The notes under the pieces were generated by a model. The model saw only the letters and a program-made list of their open reading frames with translations. It searched no databases and was not told the DNA's origin. From NCBI RefSeq assembly GCF_036370855.1, contig NC_088132.1, positions 67,556,841 to 67,620,840 on the forward strand: a stretch of DNA of 64,000 nt, read 5' to 3'. The position numbers and the translations under genes are program-made. The stretch comes from Dromaius novaehollandiae (taxonomy: Eukaryota; Chordata; Aves; Casuariiformes; Dromaiidae). This document shows, piece after piece, positions 42,340 through 52,339 of the stretch. How positions within the stretch are numbered: position 1 is the stretch's first letter; each line of letters opens with the position of its first letter.

Positions 42340-42547
42340 AAGAGACATTAAAGTATTCCAGATGTTTATTTTTCAGTGTACAGTATCATATATTTAATGT
42401 TAAGAAATAAGGCCCAAAGATTATAAAATATGAATAGTGTTGGCTAAATAAATATTTGACTAAGAACAAGGCGCATTCTAAGCCATACTTCATGGAGTTA
42501 CAATGAAGTTCGGGCATGTTAACAGGAATATCTTAATGTTTTATGAC
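42340..42547 (-). other. MRPS30: MRPS30 3' untranslated region (candidate)
   Basis: About 200 AT-rich bases follow the stop codon on the minus strand up to a candidate polyadenylation signal. No other reading frame or repeat is evident. The true cleavage site cannot be read from sequence alone; a longer 3' UTR using a later signal is possible. Confidence 0.5.
42365..42370 (-). terminator. Candidate polyadenylation signal AATAAA for MRPS30
   Basis: The plus strand reads TTTATT, so the minus strand reads AATAAA, about 180 bases past the stop codon. A variant signal ATTAAA lies 28 bases earlier (42398-42393). These are the first canonical signals after the stop, so cleavage near 42345 is plausible. 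Confidence 0.5.
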
Positions 42548-42816
42548 TTACAACTCTTTTGGTCTGTTCAACAGAAATTGAACCAACTGAAGCAGAATTT
42601 CATCATTAAAGCCTTTTACATTACCATCTTCCACAACATCATATAATGGCTTACTCTCTGTACCCCAACAGATATTCTTCCGAGGGTTATTCTGAATAGT
42701 TTCTACAGTTAATGCTAAAGTATTTAGCTGGTAACAAAAGAAAGCGAAGTACTTTCCATCAGTCACTACTGCCTGTGATACAAAAGGACGGGTCACATCT
42801 GCTTCATTCCAGAATC
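42548..42816 (-). CDS. MRPS30: MRPS30 exon 5 with stop codon
   Basis: The acceptor is TTTTTTTATTTTGTAG before 42816. The exon encodes [20 protein letters not shown], the Cys/Trp block [17 protein letters not shown] and the C-terminal helix-like segment [20 protein letters not shown], then TAA at 42550-42548. As I recall it, the human protein continues some eight residues beyond the RPKE position, so the C-terminus here is slightly shorter. The stop codon lies inside a GTAAGT sequence (42551-42546), which resembles a strong splice donor. Confidence 0.93.
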
Positions 42817-45800
42817 CTACAAAATAAAAAAACACTAGTTATATAGGACTCAGAACTCCTACCAGCACACATATCTAAACCCAGATCCCGAAATGCAGAA
42901 AAACAGCAGGAACCGCAGCAACCTTTTTGTAGAGGGGAGAAAAATCCTACCTGCTTTAAGAACACAAGCATTCCTCACATAGGCTAACAATGATAATATA
43001 GAAGACAACCACCTATTAAGGATCTTTTCAAGATCAAAAAGACAGTGGTATATTTAGATTCTGTACACAGTTCCCTATGACAGCCAGGCAGCAATCACAA
43101 TGTTAACGTATGCTGACTGTTATAAAACCAAATTGATCTTACATATGTAATTTTGAAAGTCACCTGGAAGTTGTGAATGCATTAAGTCCTGCAAGCAATC
43201 AGAGGGGAAAAGCCTTTTGGCTATCCCACTCTTTCACAGGGCACTGAATATTTGTTTCATGGTAGAATAGTTTATATTCCTGTATGCATAACTGGTTACA
43301 GTAATTTGCCAGACAACACAGAATGCTATGCCAATATGAATTCACACTTCAAACAATCCCTGATGAGCATTAGTCTTCTAACAGATTTTTCTTTAAGTAT
43401 TTATGTATGTAGCAGGATCATGTTCAATGACACTAGAAATCAATACAGAACAAAAAGAAAAAATTTCAGAGATTTGAATCATGTTGTCCTCATCGCTTTA
43501 ACAACTGTAAACGGCTTTGATGCTGAGACTTGTTTGGCTTCAATACTTCATGTCCACAAAAAAGTCAAGCTTTAACACACGTTTGCCATTACAAACACAA
43601 TTTGATGCAGAGCCAACAATATACATACGCTAGTCAAAGAATTTTCAATGAGTTGTTTCAGAACTGATAATACAGATCAGCAAAGTAGCTTCTAGTACCA
43701 CTAGCTAGCAATTGCAATTACATGCATTAAGTTCTCCTCTACTTCCCTTTGTCCAATGCCAAGATCTTACTGTAATATGTGCATGTCATTCAATGCACTG
43801 AGGACACCAGACTACCAGAAGACAGCTTTCTTTCAGTATCCATAGTACCAAGCAAGAAGTTCTCATGCTGGAACTTACACAGATATTGGTAAACACCTGT
43901 ATGCCATGGGAAGAAGTAAAATAAGCTCTAAATTCAAGAGTGACATTTTGTTTAGAACAACATATTTAAGAGATAAGAACTAAAATATTTCCCGAGATAG
44001 TCTTAGACTAATACATTTTACTGTACAGACCTTGATTTCCATAGCAACTACTTAGCATTCCATTATGTACAAAAGGAACTCTTAAGTTTAAAGACTGCAT
44101 TCTATTAATTGGAAATACTGCTTACGACATACTTCCAAGACCACATAGTGATTTTTGCAGTCAAGATCTATTGGCTCTTCATTGGCATTAGATTTCCAAA
44201 TTTGATTTCCAACTTTACTTTTCCATTAATCATTACTCTAATAATCAATACTCTACATGTACAATACAACAGAATACACAATACAGTAAGGAAAACTGTC
44301 CATCATGTATATTCTATTTCACAGGTTTTGTAACTTCAGAGCAGGGACTCTGCATAAAGCAGAAGCAACAAGTAAGGGGAAAAGAGAACCTCAGATTGCA
44401 CAAAGCATTCTTGACCTCTTTACTTCCTACACACAGAGTTTCTAACAGAACATGAATATATACATACACACACACACTTTCATTTAGAAAGTGCACTAGG
44501 ATAAATAAGAGGAATTTCCTCTCGCTACAGTAGCGGTTCATGATTCAAAAGAATTTCAAAGAGACACTTATGCCGATACTTGTTCAGATTTGAATTTATC
44601 TGTTAAGAGAATCACCAAGTGACAATAAAGCTTTATGAAAATATTCCTGGTTAAGGCAAGCTTTTTCTTCTGATGTATTACAATTTGTATAAGGCCTTTC
44701 TCTTTATTTTAGACTAAGAAACAAAGGCAAGCTACAGAAAACTGTTTTATCAGTTATGTTCTTCTGCATTTCTGGCAGTCAATCTTACCAACAGCAGATG
44801 ATCAGAAAAGCATACTGAAAGAACAAAAGAGAAACCATTGTAGTAACTCAAACCATTTTTACTTGAATGCTTGAGAGGACCTGGTAAGAATAAGACTTTA
44901 ATGTAAGTTCAGTTTTAGTTTCTCAATCAGCATAAAATTTCAATTTGAAACTAGTACCACGCTAACAATATCTGAAAGCATCCTCATTTTCAGAAGATAT
45001 GTCTTCTCCAAACCACTACAAACTGTAACAATTACTTTATATTAGTATCCTAAACAATAGCTTTCTATATGATATGTATTTCCTAAGTGAGAAGACAGAC
45101 TATTATTCAGTACTTCGTATATAGTAACCCACCACTTACGCCAGAAGAGGTTATTCAGTCTGACAGTATTTTTTAGGGGAGAAGGGGAGCGTCAAACTAT
45201 TACACACACTTTTTAGAACAGCGACATCTCAGATGATCAAAACTGCAATACCCATTTTTTATTTTGAGCAAGAAGAAAACAGAAGACTGATCTGGGTTAT
45301 CCATTCAGGTCTTCTGGGATTTTCAGACACAACATAGGCATAGGTTCCTGAACTAATGATGGCATTTTTCTTTCATTGGTTGTAGTTTGATAAAACTGAC
45401 ATTTCTAAAACAGACTAATTGTAGATTTTTCTGAAACAATGAAAATACTTAAACAGCCTCAGACCTATTCCCTTTCCCCATCACAAAGCTTTGCTTTGCC
45501 AGCAAGTGCATCATTGAGGGTTTTTTGCACAGATTTAGTGTTATATACAGAAAAAACACTTTTCCACAGAATTAGTTCTCCCTGACTCTAAGTGCTTTAG
45601 ATAAGAGAAAAATCTTAAAATACTCGCCTGTATAAACCCTGCTTCATTCATTGAATCAATTAAATTTTCAAAGACCTACTTAGAGGATGCTCTTCAGAAG
45701 AGGCATGAAAAAGGAGAGAGAAAAAAGGCTAGAGAACATTACAGTTGGCGTTCATTGCCAGAAAGATTTTTATAGATTGACTGTCTCACCTTGATACATT

Positions 45801-48800
45801 GCTTGTGCTGCTGTCCAGGCAAAGAGACTTGCAATACCATTAGCTCGGTAAGTAACTTCAATCTGATCTTCAAGATTCACTTTTAAGAACCTCTGCCTTT
45901 TTAGTTTATCAGGAATAAGATGAAATTGAGTGTGCCCATAACAGCATGGATCTGCCACCTTTGATCCTGTGACCCCAAAAAGAAAAAAAGTCAGAGTCAC
46001 TCAGTCAGTAAACGCTCTTCATTACACACACAAACATGTCTTTACTATCAGGTCCATAAAACTGAAAATTACACAGTTCTACAATATAGTTTCAAAATGT
46101 TGTAACTTCTCCATTCCTGGATGAGACTGGAGGGCTTGCCCAAGTTCAAAAGGCTCCTAAGAATTAAGATACTAAAATGTCTTTGAAGAAGTATCAAAAT
46201 TCAAAGCCAGTTTTCTGCTAGTTTTGCATCCAGTCCAACTCCTTCAAGTGGATCCTGAGACAAGGCACACCATATGCAGAGGTGGATGCTGCTCCCCATT
46301 ACTTGAGGTTTTGAGATTCCATCTTGGGCATTCTACTGAAAAATAGACCTTGGATTTTTCTCAGAGACAGAATAGTATGTTTGGAGGCTGCAGAGACACA
46401 CAATTAAACTCTCACCTGCTTCTGCTTTTACTTATTACCATAAACCTAAAGTTTCTCAATGTTTAAAACCATCTGACTCAAAAACTCTCATGAGAATCAG
46501 TAACATACTCAGAATATCTCCTGTACTGTGAGTATTTGGGAAGCAAGATTTGAAAGGACTATCAAAGTTTGTGAACAGCCTCATTTTTTTCTCATGCGAA
46601 ACAAAAAAGCATTAGAGAAAAAAATCTTTTATATTCAAATTCAGTATTCACAGTACAGTAGTAACAATACAATTTCATTTTATGGATTAATAACAGCTCT
46701 CCCAATAGATTTTCTTCAGTGAAGTAATTATATATCCCCCATGTGTTCATATATATGCACGCACATGCACACACACACACCTGCTTTCATTGTTGATGGG
46801 AGGAGCAAGGTTAGGGGGTTTTATTATTTTTATTTTTAAAAGTCAGCATTTCATGACTAGAAACTCTTACCTATAAATACCTTGTTTTCATATTGCTTTT
46901 TGAATAATGGCAGTTTGGATGGTTTGTGATCAATAACAGGAACATCTCCAAGATCTGACTCGAGTGGTACAACCTTGAAGAAAGTGGAAGAAAAAAAAAG
47001 CCAAACAGTAAGTCACACATTTCTTGACAAGTCATTACATAATACGTCGCTTTCTGTTTAGACAACAGAACATAAAAGTCTTGTTTACATATACCTATAT
47101 CTAGCTTCAACCCCGCCCACCCACCCCCAAAACCCCACAATACTCATAAGACACTTGCAACAAAAGTTCCTGTCTTATGACAAGCATTAGTACTGGCATC
47201 TTCCACTGATCCCTTTTAAGTCTTAATTTTCCACAGTATACAAACAACATTGTGGGGTGTGATGCTAACAAAGCCACCATTTGGTACTACCTTCAAAACC
47301 TGGATCCACTTCTGTACAAGAGGATGAGCAAAAATATCTCTAGCAGCAGTCATTAAACAAATCTGAGCCAGCAGAATGAGCTTACAGATATTCACTGCTT
47401 TTCACTATGCAATATTTTTATGGGGTACTAGGTATCTTAAAATAAAGTAGGTGCAGGTCCAGTTCAAATCCATGGACATTTAAAAAAAACTGACAGTTTA
47501 AACAATTTACATTCCCAGTAGCACTGGTGCAGACACACATGATTGCATTCTATACTACCTGCAGATGAGCTGAGTCTCAGATAAATCTGTCAGACAGATC
47601 ATTGGAATCATAACATTTCACAGATTCTATTTACAACCACTTGTGGGATTTGGCTGCATTGACGCTATTAAGGCAGTAAACAACTACAGAGCAAAGGCAC
47701 ATCCTATAACAAGCAGTTAGAGCTTCTTATATCACCTACATGTGTTGCAGTTTTGGCTTTATTTGCCCAGACATTTGTCCTCAAAATGGCAACAGCACTA
47801 GCCTAAGCAAAAGGTACACCTGAGTTAACAAGAAACACTCAGCATTTAACAGTAAGTGGAGCACAGTCTTCCATTTGTGGTGGAACAGGGAAAACCAAGA
47901 CTCTTTCAGGCTACGCAATTACCACTGTGTAACCCTACAAGAGGTCAGAATATTTAATCAGCTTCCAGAAAACCTCAGTTTTCAAGAAAACAATTAGTAA
48001 GCCGTAGTATCAAGTAACAGAGCTCACATTCAGATTATATGTGCTCTCTCTCACTCTATTCCTTGCATCTCCATTTGTTCCATCTTCTTGTTCTCCTCTG
48101 AGGACAGTACTTTCTCATTCATACAATGTTCCTTATTCTTGTCTTCTCTCATAGTCTTGCCTCCTCTCATAAGTAGATGCATAAAAGTTGAAGGCTCCAC
48201 TTAACTAAGCATAACAATGTGTAGTGAATCTAAAGCACACAGATGACCAACTTGCAGTTTAGAAGAATGTCCCAATATCTGTAAAGCACTTCGCACAGCA
48301 AGGCCAAGCAAAGAGCCATAAGACTTGAAAAATATACAAATACACTACATAAACAATTAATGGAGCCTCCACATACTACCTATCACATGGAAGTTTCAGC
48401 CTTGGTCAGAAACATCACTGTTGTGAAAGTAAATACGATGAACTTGCTAATGAAAATATTCACACCTCTGGGAGTTGCTTTGGTACACGGATCTGGAGGC
48501 GTGGGTGGTCATCTATCTGAAATCGCACAGGATCAACTCTACCTTTTCGATATCCATGAACAACAACTTCCTCACCATGATGCCAGTAATAGTTAACCTC
48601 AGGATTTAAGTCTGAAACAGAAAGTGGGGGCAGGGTCATCCATTTGTGTATAAAACTGTCCCCACTCCTGCTCTGTAGGTGCAGTAAAACTGCACAACCG
48701 AAATCTTTCTGCATCTCATAAGTTTTAAAAATAAGAACAAGGAGAAGTACTACTGATGTTTAGAACAACCCAGCTCCACCAGTGACATTCCTGCAGGGTT

Positions 48801-49577
48801 CACAAACCAGCCCCATCGCCCAGAGCCCCTCTCCTCTCCCGCCCCCCCGCCCCCCCCCCCCAGCTCCACACCAAGGGAGGAGGCAGCCAGCAGCGGGTTG
48901 CGACCACACAGGAAGGCAGCAAGTGAGGACACCAGTTGCGTGAGGAACGGGCCGGGCGTGTGGTCCTGATCGCGGTAGAGGAACGGCCGCTTCTTGTTCT
49001 GGTAGAAGCTCTCCTGCAAGAGGGCGTCGCAGGCGAGGGAGCGCAGCTCGCCCAGATCCAGATCCGCGGCCGGTACCGCTTCTGCCGCGGCCACCGCCGC
49101 CTCTGGCTTCAGAGCTCCCGCGGTCGCTCCCGCCGCGGGCTCCGGCGCCGCCGCTCCTGGCTCCGAGGCTCTCCCGGTCGCTCCCGCCGCGGGCTCCGGC
49201 GCCGCCGCCGCCCCTGGCTCCGGGACACTCGCGGGCTCCGGCGCCGCCCTCAGGGGCAGCCCCGGCACGAAGACGGTCTTGGTGAAGCTCTGGTACCAGC
49301 GGTCGGCGTTGATGGCGAAGGTCTGCGGGTAAACCATGTACTTGGGCCGCTGAAGCAGCCCGTAGAGCCGCAGCTTCTCCTCGATCGAGGCCGCATCATG
49401 CACCCGCTGGTGGAAATGCTCCAGGCGCCGCCGCTTGGCCGCTTTGCTCTTCGCTGTGGCGGAGGCCACGATGGGCGGGTAGAGCGAGTCCGGGGGCACC
49501 GGGGCCGCGGAGGATTCCGTCTGCGAAAGCCAGCACCGGCCGTGCCAGAGCAACCGCCACCCCCTGGAAGCCGCCAT
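42548..49577 (-). CDS. MRPS30: MRPS30 (mL65), mitochondrial ribosomal large-subunit protein; complete five-exon coding region
   Basis: This gene encodes mitochondrial ribosomal protein S30, also called PDCD9 and, in current nomenclature, mL65. Despite its name it belongs to the large subunit of the mitochondrial ribosome and supports translation of mitochondrial mRNAs in the matrix; older work linked it to apoptosis. I joined five exons whose phases all fit: 706+146+103+177+269 nt = 1401 nt, 466 residues plus stop. Recognisable family segments are [18 protein letters not shown] (exon 1), [11 protein letters not shown] (exon 2), [10 protein letters not shown] (exon 3), [18 protein letters not shown] (exon 4) and [18 protein letters not shown] and [17 protein letters not shown] (exon 5). 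The human protein is about 439 residues; the extra length is mostly an Ala/Pro/Glu-rich repeat in exon 1. The basic N-terminus, starting [16 protein letters not shown], fits a mitochondrial targeting peptide. I chose the ATG at 49577-49575 because it matches the family N-terminus. The family assignment is from memory of the human protein and is very likely right. Confidence 0.95.
42817..45789 (-). other. MRPS30 intron 4
   Basis: This is the largest intron (2973 bases). It has a short CA-rich microsatellite near 44452-44477. A 107-codon plus-strand open frame at 43252-43575 shows no family resemblance and is probably chance. Confidence 0.85.
44452..44477. repeat. TA/CA microsatellite in MRPS30 intron 4
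   Basis: ATATATACATACACACACAC, a short compound dinucleotide repeat. Confidence 0.8.
45790..45966 (-). CDS. MRPS30: MRPS30 exon 4
   Basis: The acceptor GGGGTCACAG precedes 45966, and the donor is CAAG followed by GTGAGAC at 45789. The 177 bases encode [20 protein letters not shown], then [20 protein letters not shown] and AQAMYQ. This is one of the best conserved parts of the protein. It ends in phase 1, so the next Gly codon is split. Confidence 0.93.
45967..46870 (-). other. MRPS30 intron 3
   Basis: This 904-base GT-AG intron contains a TA/CA microsatellite at 46749-46780. I see nothing else of note. Confidence 0.85.
46749..46780. repeat. TA/CA microsatellite in MRPS30 intron 3
   Basis: Short TA repeats lead through GCACGCACATG into a CA repeat. 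Confidence 0.85.
46871..46973 (-). CDS. MRPS30: MRPS30 exon 3
   Basis: This 103-base exon follows a pyrimidine-rich acceptor (CCACTTTCTTCAAG) and ends at G followed by GTAAGAG. It encodes [10 protein letters not shown] through [14 protein letters not shown] plus the first base of a Gly codon. An earlier GT (AAG followed by GTATTT) is not used in this model, because the family sequence continues with Phe-Ile-Gly-Ser-Lys across the junction. Confidence 0.9.
46974..48465 (-). other. MRPS30 intron 2
   Basis: This 1492-base GT-AG intron is AT-rich. I see no coding exon, RNA gene or recognisable retroelement in it. Confidence 0.85.
48466..48611 (-). CDS. MRPS30: MRPS30 exon 2
   Basis: The acceptor is TTTCTGTTTCAG just before 48611. 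The donor is GAG followed by GTGTGA at 48465. The 146 bases complete the split Asp codon and encode 48 further residues, including [19 protein letters not shown] and IRVPKQLPE. Both match the human protein closely in spacing and character. The exon ends in phase 0. Confidence 0.92.
48612..48871 (-). other. MRPS30 intron 1 (260 bp) with G-run next to the donor
   Basis: This is a short GT-AG intron. On the transcribed strand, a few bases after the donor, there is a run of 12 G (plus-strand C at 48850-48861), one C, then 7 G (48842-48848). Such G-runs bind hnRNP H/F-type factors and can fold into quadruplexes; whether this one does is inference. The acceptor side has a normal pyrimidine tract. 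Confidence 0.85.
48872..49577 (-). CDS. MRPS30: MRPS30 exon 1 (codons 1-235 plus one base)
   Basis: This exon holds the start codon, the likely mitochondrial targeting region, the conserved block [18 protein letters not shown] and an Ala/Pro/Glu-rich low-complexity stretch. It ends with CTT G followed by the donor GTGTGG at 48871. The last base joins the first two bases of exon 2 (AC) to make an Asp codon, giving Leu-Asp where human MRPS30 also has Leu-Asp. The frame stays open upstream to an ATG at 50009, but that extension runs through the promoter CpG island, so I do not count it. If intron 1 were retained, the frame would add 40 Gly-rich residues and stop near 48750. Confidence 0.93.
49121..49248 (-). 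repeat. In-frame 54-bp tandem repeat in MRPS30 exon 1
   Basis: The block starting CGGTCGCTCCCGCCGCGGGC at 49121 recurs at 49175, a 54-base (18-codon) period. A partial third copy of GCGGGCTCCGGCGCCGCC starts at 49231. On the coding strand the copies read [19 protein letters not shown] and [19 protein letters not shown]. Human MRPS30 has a Pro-Glu-rich low-complexity stretch at the same place, so the region tolerates length change. The repeat explains most of the extra length of this protein. Confidence 0.85.
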
Positions 49578-49630
49578 TTCGTAAGGCGGCGAGACTGCGG
49601 AAGGCACAGCCTTGGGGACTCGAAAATATG

Positions 49631-49671
49631 ATTGGCCGCTGGAAATCACGTGAACGGGCCAACCTTCCAAT
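49631..49671. promoter_or_regulatory. Two opposed CCAAT boxes
   Basis: ATTGG at 49631-49635 is a CCAAT box on the minus strand. CCAAT at 49667-49671 is one on the plus strand. Together with the E-box between them they form a compact core-promoter cluster just upstream of MRPS30. The opposed orientation would fit NF-Y-driven divergent transcription. Confidence 0.5.
49646..49653. promoter_or_regulatory. Palindromic E-box TCACGTGA
   Basis: A perfect 8-base palindrome of the USF/MITF/MYC class sits about 70 bases upstream of the start codon, between two CCAAT boxes in opposite orientation. Confidence 0.5.
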
Positions 49672-49777
49672 CGCCAGGCTGCTGAGAGAGGTAGCGCGCT
49701 GCCGGGAAAAAAAGGGGCAGGGCCTGTCTGCGAGTCACGCCATTGCAGCTGCTTCGTCCCGCAGGCGCAGCGTCTTC

Positions 49778-49786
49778 CGCATGCGC
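49778..49786. promoter_or_regulatory. NRF1-like site
   Basis: The sequence CGCATGCGC matches the palindromic core of the NRF1 consensus. NRF1 controls many nuclear genes for mitochondrial proteins, so a site about 200 bases upstream of a mitoribosomal protein gene makes sense. Binding is not shown by the sequence. Confidence 0.6.
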
Positions 49787-49814
49787 TGTGTATGCCTCCC
49801 CGCTCTCTGGGGAC

Positions 49815-49838
49815 GGGAACTACAGTTCCCGAAATGCA
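49815..49838 (+). promoter_or_regulatory. ZNF143/STAF-type binding site
   Basis: The bases AACTACAGTTCCCGAAATGC closely match the SBS motif family (ACTACAATTCCCAGAATGC), which is typical of CpG-island and bidirectional promoters. The core GGGAACTACAGTTCCC (49815-49830) is also a perfect inverted repeat, with 7-base arms around AC. It lies about 240 bases upstream of the MRPS30 start codon. Confidence 0.7.
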
Positions 49839-49852
49839 CAGCGGGAGCCAGC

Positions 49853-49859
49853 CCGGAAG
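49853..49859 (+). promoter_or_regulatory. ETS-like site CCGGAAG
   Basis: The core CCGGAAG is the ETS/GABPA-type motif, common in promoters of mitochondrial protein genes. It sits close to the ZNF143-like site. A short motif like this also occurs by chance. Confidence 0.35.
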
Positions 49860-50330
49860 CGCCCCTGGAGGGGGCGTCGCTGGGGGTGCGGAGGGCGCGG
49901 TGCGCGGTAGTGGCGGGGCCCGCCGGGCTCCTCTCCCAGCCCCCAGCCCGCCCCGTGGGAGGTGTCGCGGGAGCTCGGGGATCGCGGGTGGCCCTGCTGC
50001 CGTCCGCACTGGCCCAACGCACAGCCCTCCTGGCTGCCTTCGTCAGCCGTTTGTTCCTGACCTGCTCCCTCAGCTCCTGACGTGCTTTACACTGGGCAGC
50101 GGCAAAATGTGGTTACCTTGTGGGCGGCTGCCACCCCCGTCCTGCGGTGGCTGATGGCCTGTGTGTGACAGCCAGCTCTCCCCAGTGCAGCGGGCGTGTG
50201 GGTGACCCGTGCCACACTAAGCCTGCCGCAGCCCGCGCAGCCTTGGCCTGCGAAGGTGCCTGTGGTGCACCTGAGCTGCTGTGGGCCTCGTAGCTGGAGA
50301 GGATCGGCTCGGTGACACATAGGCGTTGCT

Positions 50331-52339
50331 GATTAGCAACGGGACAATCTAATCCTGTCAATGCCGCAGGCATCTGTACAAAGGGTTATATCGTATGTGT
50401 CATGTTTCAGTTCTGGGAGTATCGGATATAGCTGCAGTCTTTCAGAGGTGGTTGGGAAGTTAAACCTCAGAAATCCTTGATAGGATTAACAAATGATATT
50501 AGTCAGTGATTAAGCTAAGATATAAAATAGGCTTTCTGCAACATGTAATACAGTCTTTGTACTACTGAAGAGTTTTTTGGCAGAGAAATGGATGTCGCTG
50601 AAGCTCCATCTTTGTCCAGCTAATGAAAGACTTACCTGGTCACTGTCCTTTCTTTTTCCTCAGTATTAGTCTGTACTTCAGAAGGAGCCCTACATGTTGG
50701 AATGGAATAATGTTGCACAGACAATGAATCTTTACCCTCTTCCATTCAAGAAGATGAAGATTTTTGAACCAAAGTAATTTTCTACATATTCATGTTCAGG
50801 AGATAATTAGGCCCCTAAGCATTGAAAGATCATTCCATCTAAAGGACAGAGATAAATTCTTTCTAAAATAAAAAAGAGACTCTTTGAACCATTTTCTGTT
50901 TAGAACTTCTATTGAGGACAAAAGTTTATACAAATTAAGAACTATAGCAGAAATACAAGACAATTTATTGACAAAATCTGAAAAAGCTTGAATAGGTATG
51001 ATTCAGTCCAAGACAGATGGAACACAAGTCAGCTTCATTTTCTCTACATACATGAAAGTAAATATTGAGGTGGTCTGTTCTGTTGCACTGTAGAAAAGAC
51101 TGATGTTTACAGGCTGGTAGTTACCCACAGCACAAAGTATACACAGAAGTAACAGCCTGTCAGAAACTGCAAAGTCTGTGAAGCTGGCTTTAATAAAAGG
51201 AATTCAACTATACCAAAATATGATTTATTATGACAGTTGTTTATGAAACTGGAAATAAGCTAAAATTGGCATGCTGACACTTCAAGGAGAAGCAGTACAG
51301 TTACTCCTTTTTTTAGAGACAGTTGGAAAAGTTGAGGGGATTTCTCTTTGAGGGTCAGATAAAGTTTACTATTATTCTTACTAGTGTTCTTTCATTTGTT
51401 TTTTTTTTACTTGAGCCCTCCCCGTATTTTGGGGAGATTTCTTTCTATATTTCCATGGCGTGTCTTTATTTTCTGAACTGTCTGAAGCATTTAGAATGAC
51501 TGGGGGTTGGAAGTGAAATTATGAGTGGAGCTAGTGTAGAAGGCATTTATATCACAGATAATCTACTCCCTTTCATTAGCTTTAGCCTAGCTTTCCACTT
51601 AATGGCAGGTCAGCACTCTAGTTGTTTTGGGGGGGGGGGGGTTCAGAATACATGACAAAGATTGAAATAGAGGGTTTTGGACTGAGATTTTCAAATAATA
51701 CAGAATTTAAAATCGTTGTTTTCTTTAGTAGGAAGGAAAATACTCTTAATGAGTAGGTAAACAAAAGCTTTACTTCAGTTAAGACTAACAGGATATTTAT
51801 AAAAGACATTTAAATGTCAAGTTTGCAAGTCAGTTAAATATCAGGCACTTAAGGGTATCCACTTTTAATTTTTAATCCAACTACTCTCTTCACCATAAGG
51901 GAACAGGTCAACGAACGAGGTGAACGAATCAAAGTGGGACAGCCATATGAGTCTGAGGATTTTAAGTCTTTTTCTCATAGGCATAAGATCCTCTCAGCAA
52001 TTACAGACTTCTCTCTCCCCAGGAATGTAAATGAAATTTGACTCCTCCTTTGGAAAGAGCACTTAAATCAGAAGGGACAAGAACCTTAGATTAGGTGAGT
52101 GACCATATAGGGAGCAACCTCCCTCATCTTCCTCATCCCACATACTAAAGTTTCCATTCGCATCTGGATTACTTTTTTTTCCTTGACTCCTAAAGGACAC
52201 TGGCCAAATGTGGCCAAGGTAAAGTTACTGAATCTATTCCCTTGTAATCGCAGACAGACACACTATGTTACACAAACTCTTACATAAAATCACCACTACA
52301 ATTCTTAGGCTTTTTGCTCCTGCAACTCCTGTTTCAGTT
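50331..52339. other. Intergenic, upstream of MRPS30
   Basis: Composition drops back to AT-rich just past the CpG island. No plus-strand coding exon is recognisable; a non-coding divergent transcript could start in the island and run through here. Confidence 0.6.
51629..51641. repeat. 13-base G homopolymer
   Basis: An isolated G run in AT-rich intergenic sequence. Confidence 0.9.

Larger units (their letters stand above)
48830..50330. promoter_or_regulatory. CpG island spanning MRPS30 promoter and exon 1
   Basis: This stretch is strikingly GC- and CpG-rich compared with the AT-rich sequence on both sides. It covers exon 1, the presumed transcription start and about 750 bases upstream. It has no TATA box near the expected start, which suits a broad housekeeping promoter. 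The island extends well beyond the MRPS30 start on the side away from the gene, so divergent plus-strand transcription is possible; human MRPS30 has an annotated divergent transcript. Confidence 0.85.

Noticed and set aside
43252..43575. 107-codon plus-strand frame inside MRPS30 intron 4
   Set aside because: No family resemblance, no supporting signals, and a composition like the surrounding AT-rich intron.
48936..49631. 231-codon Arg/Gly-rich plus-strand frame
   Set aside because: It is the antisense shadow of MRPS30 exon 1, open because the exon is GC-rich and lacks stops.
49578..50009. Upstream in-frame extension of the MRPS30 reading frame (144 more codons)
   Set aside because: It runs through the promoter motifs and CpG island, has no family similarity, and the ATG at 49577 matches the known N-terminus. 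The open frame follows from high GC content.
49628..50154. Plus-strand frames of 150 and 120 codons in the CpG island
   Set aside because: Composition-driven frames overlapping each other in different registers, with no recognisable domain. A divergent transcript there would more likely be non-coding.
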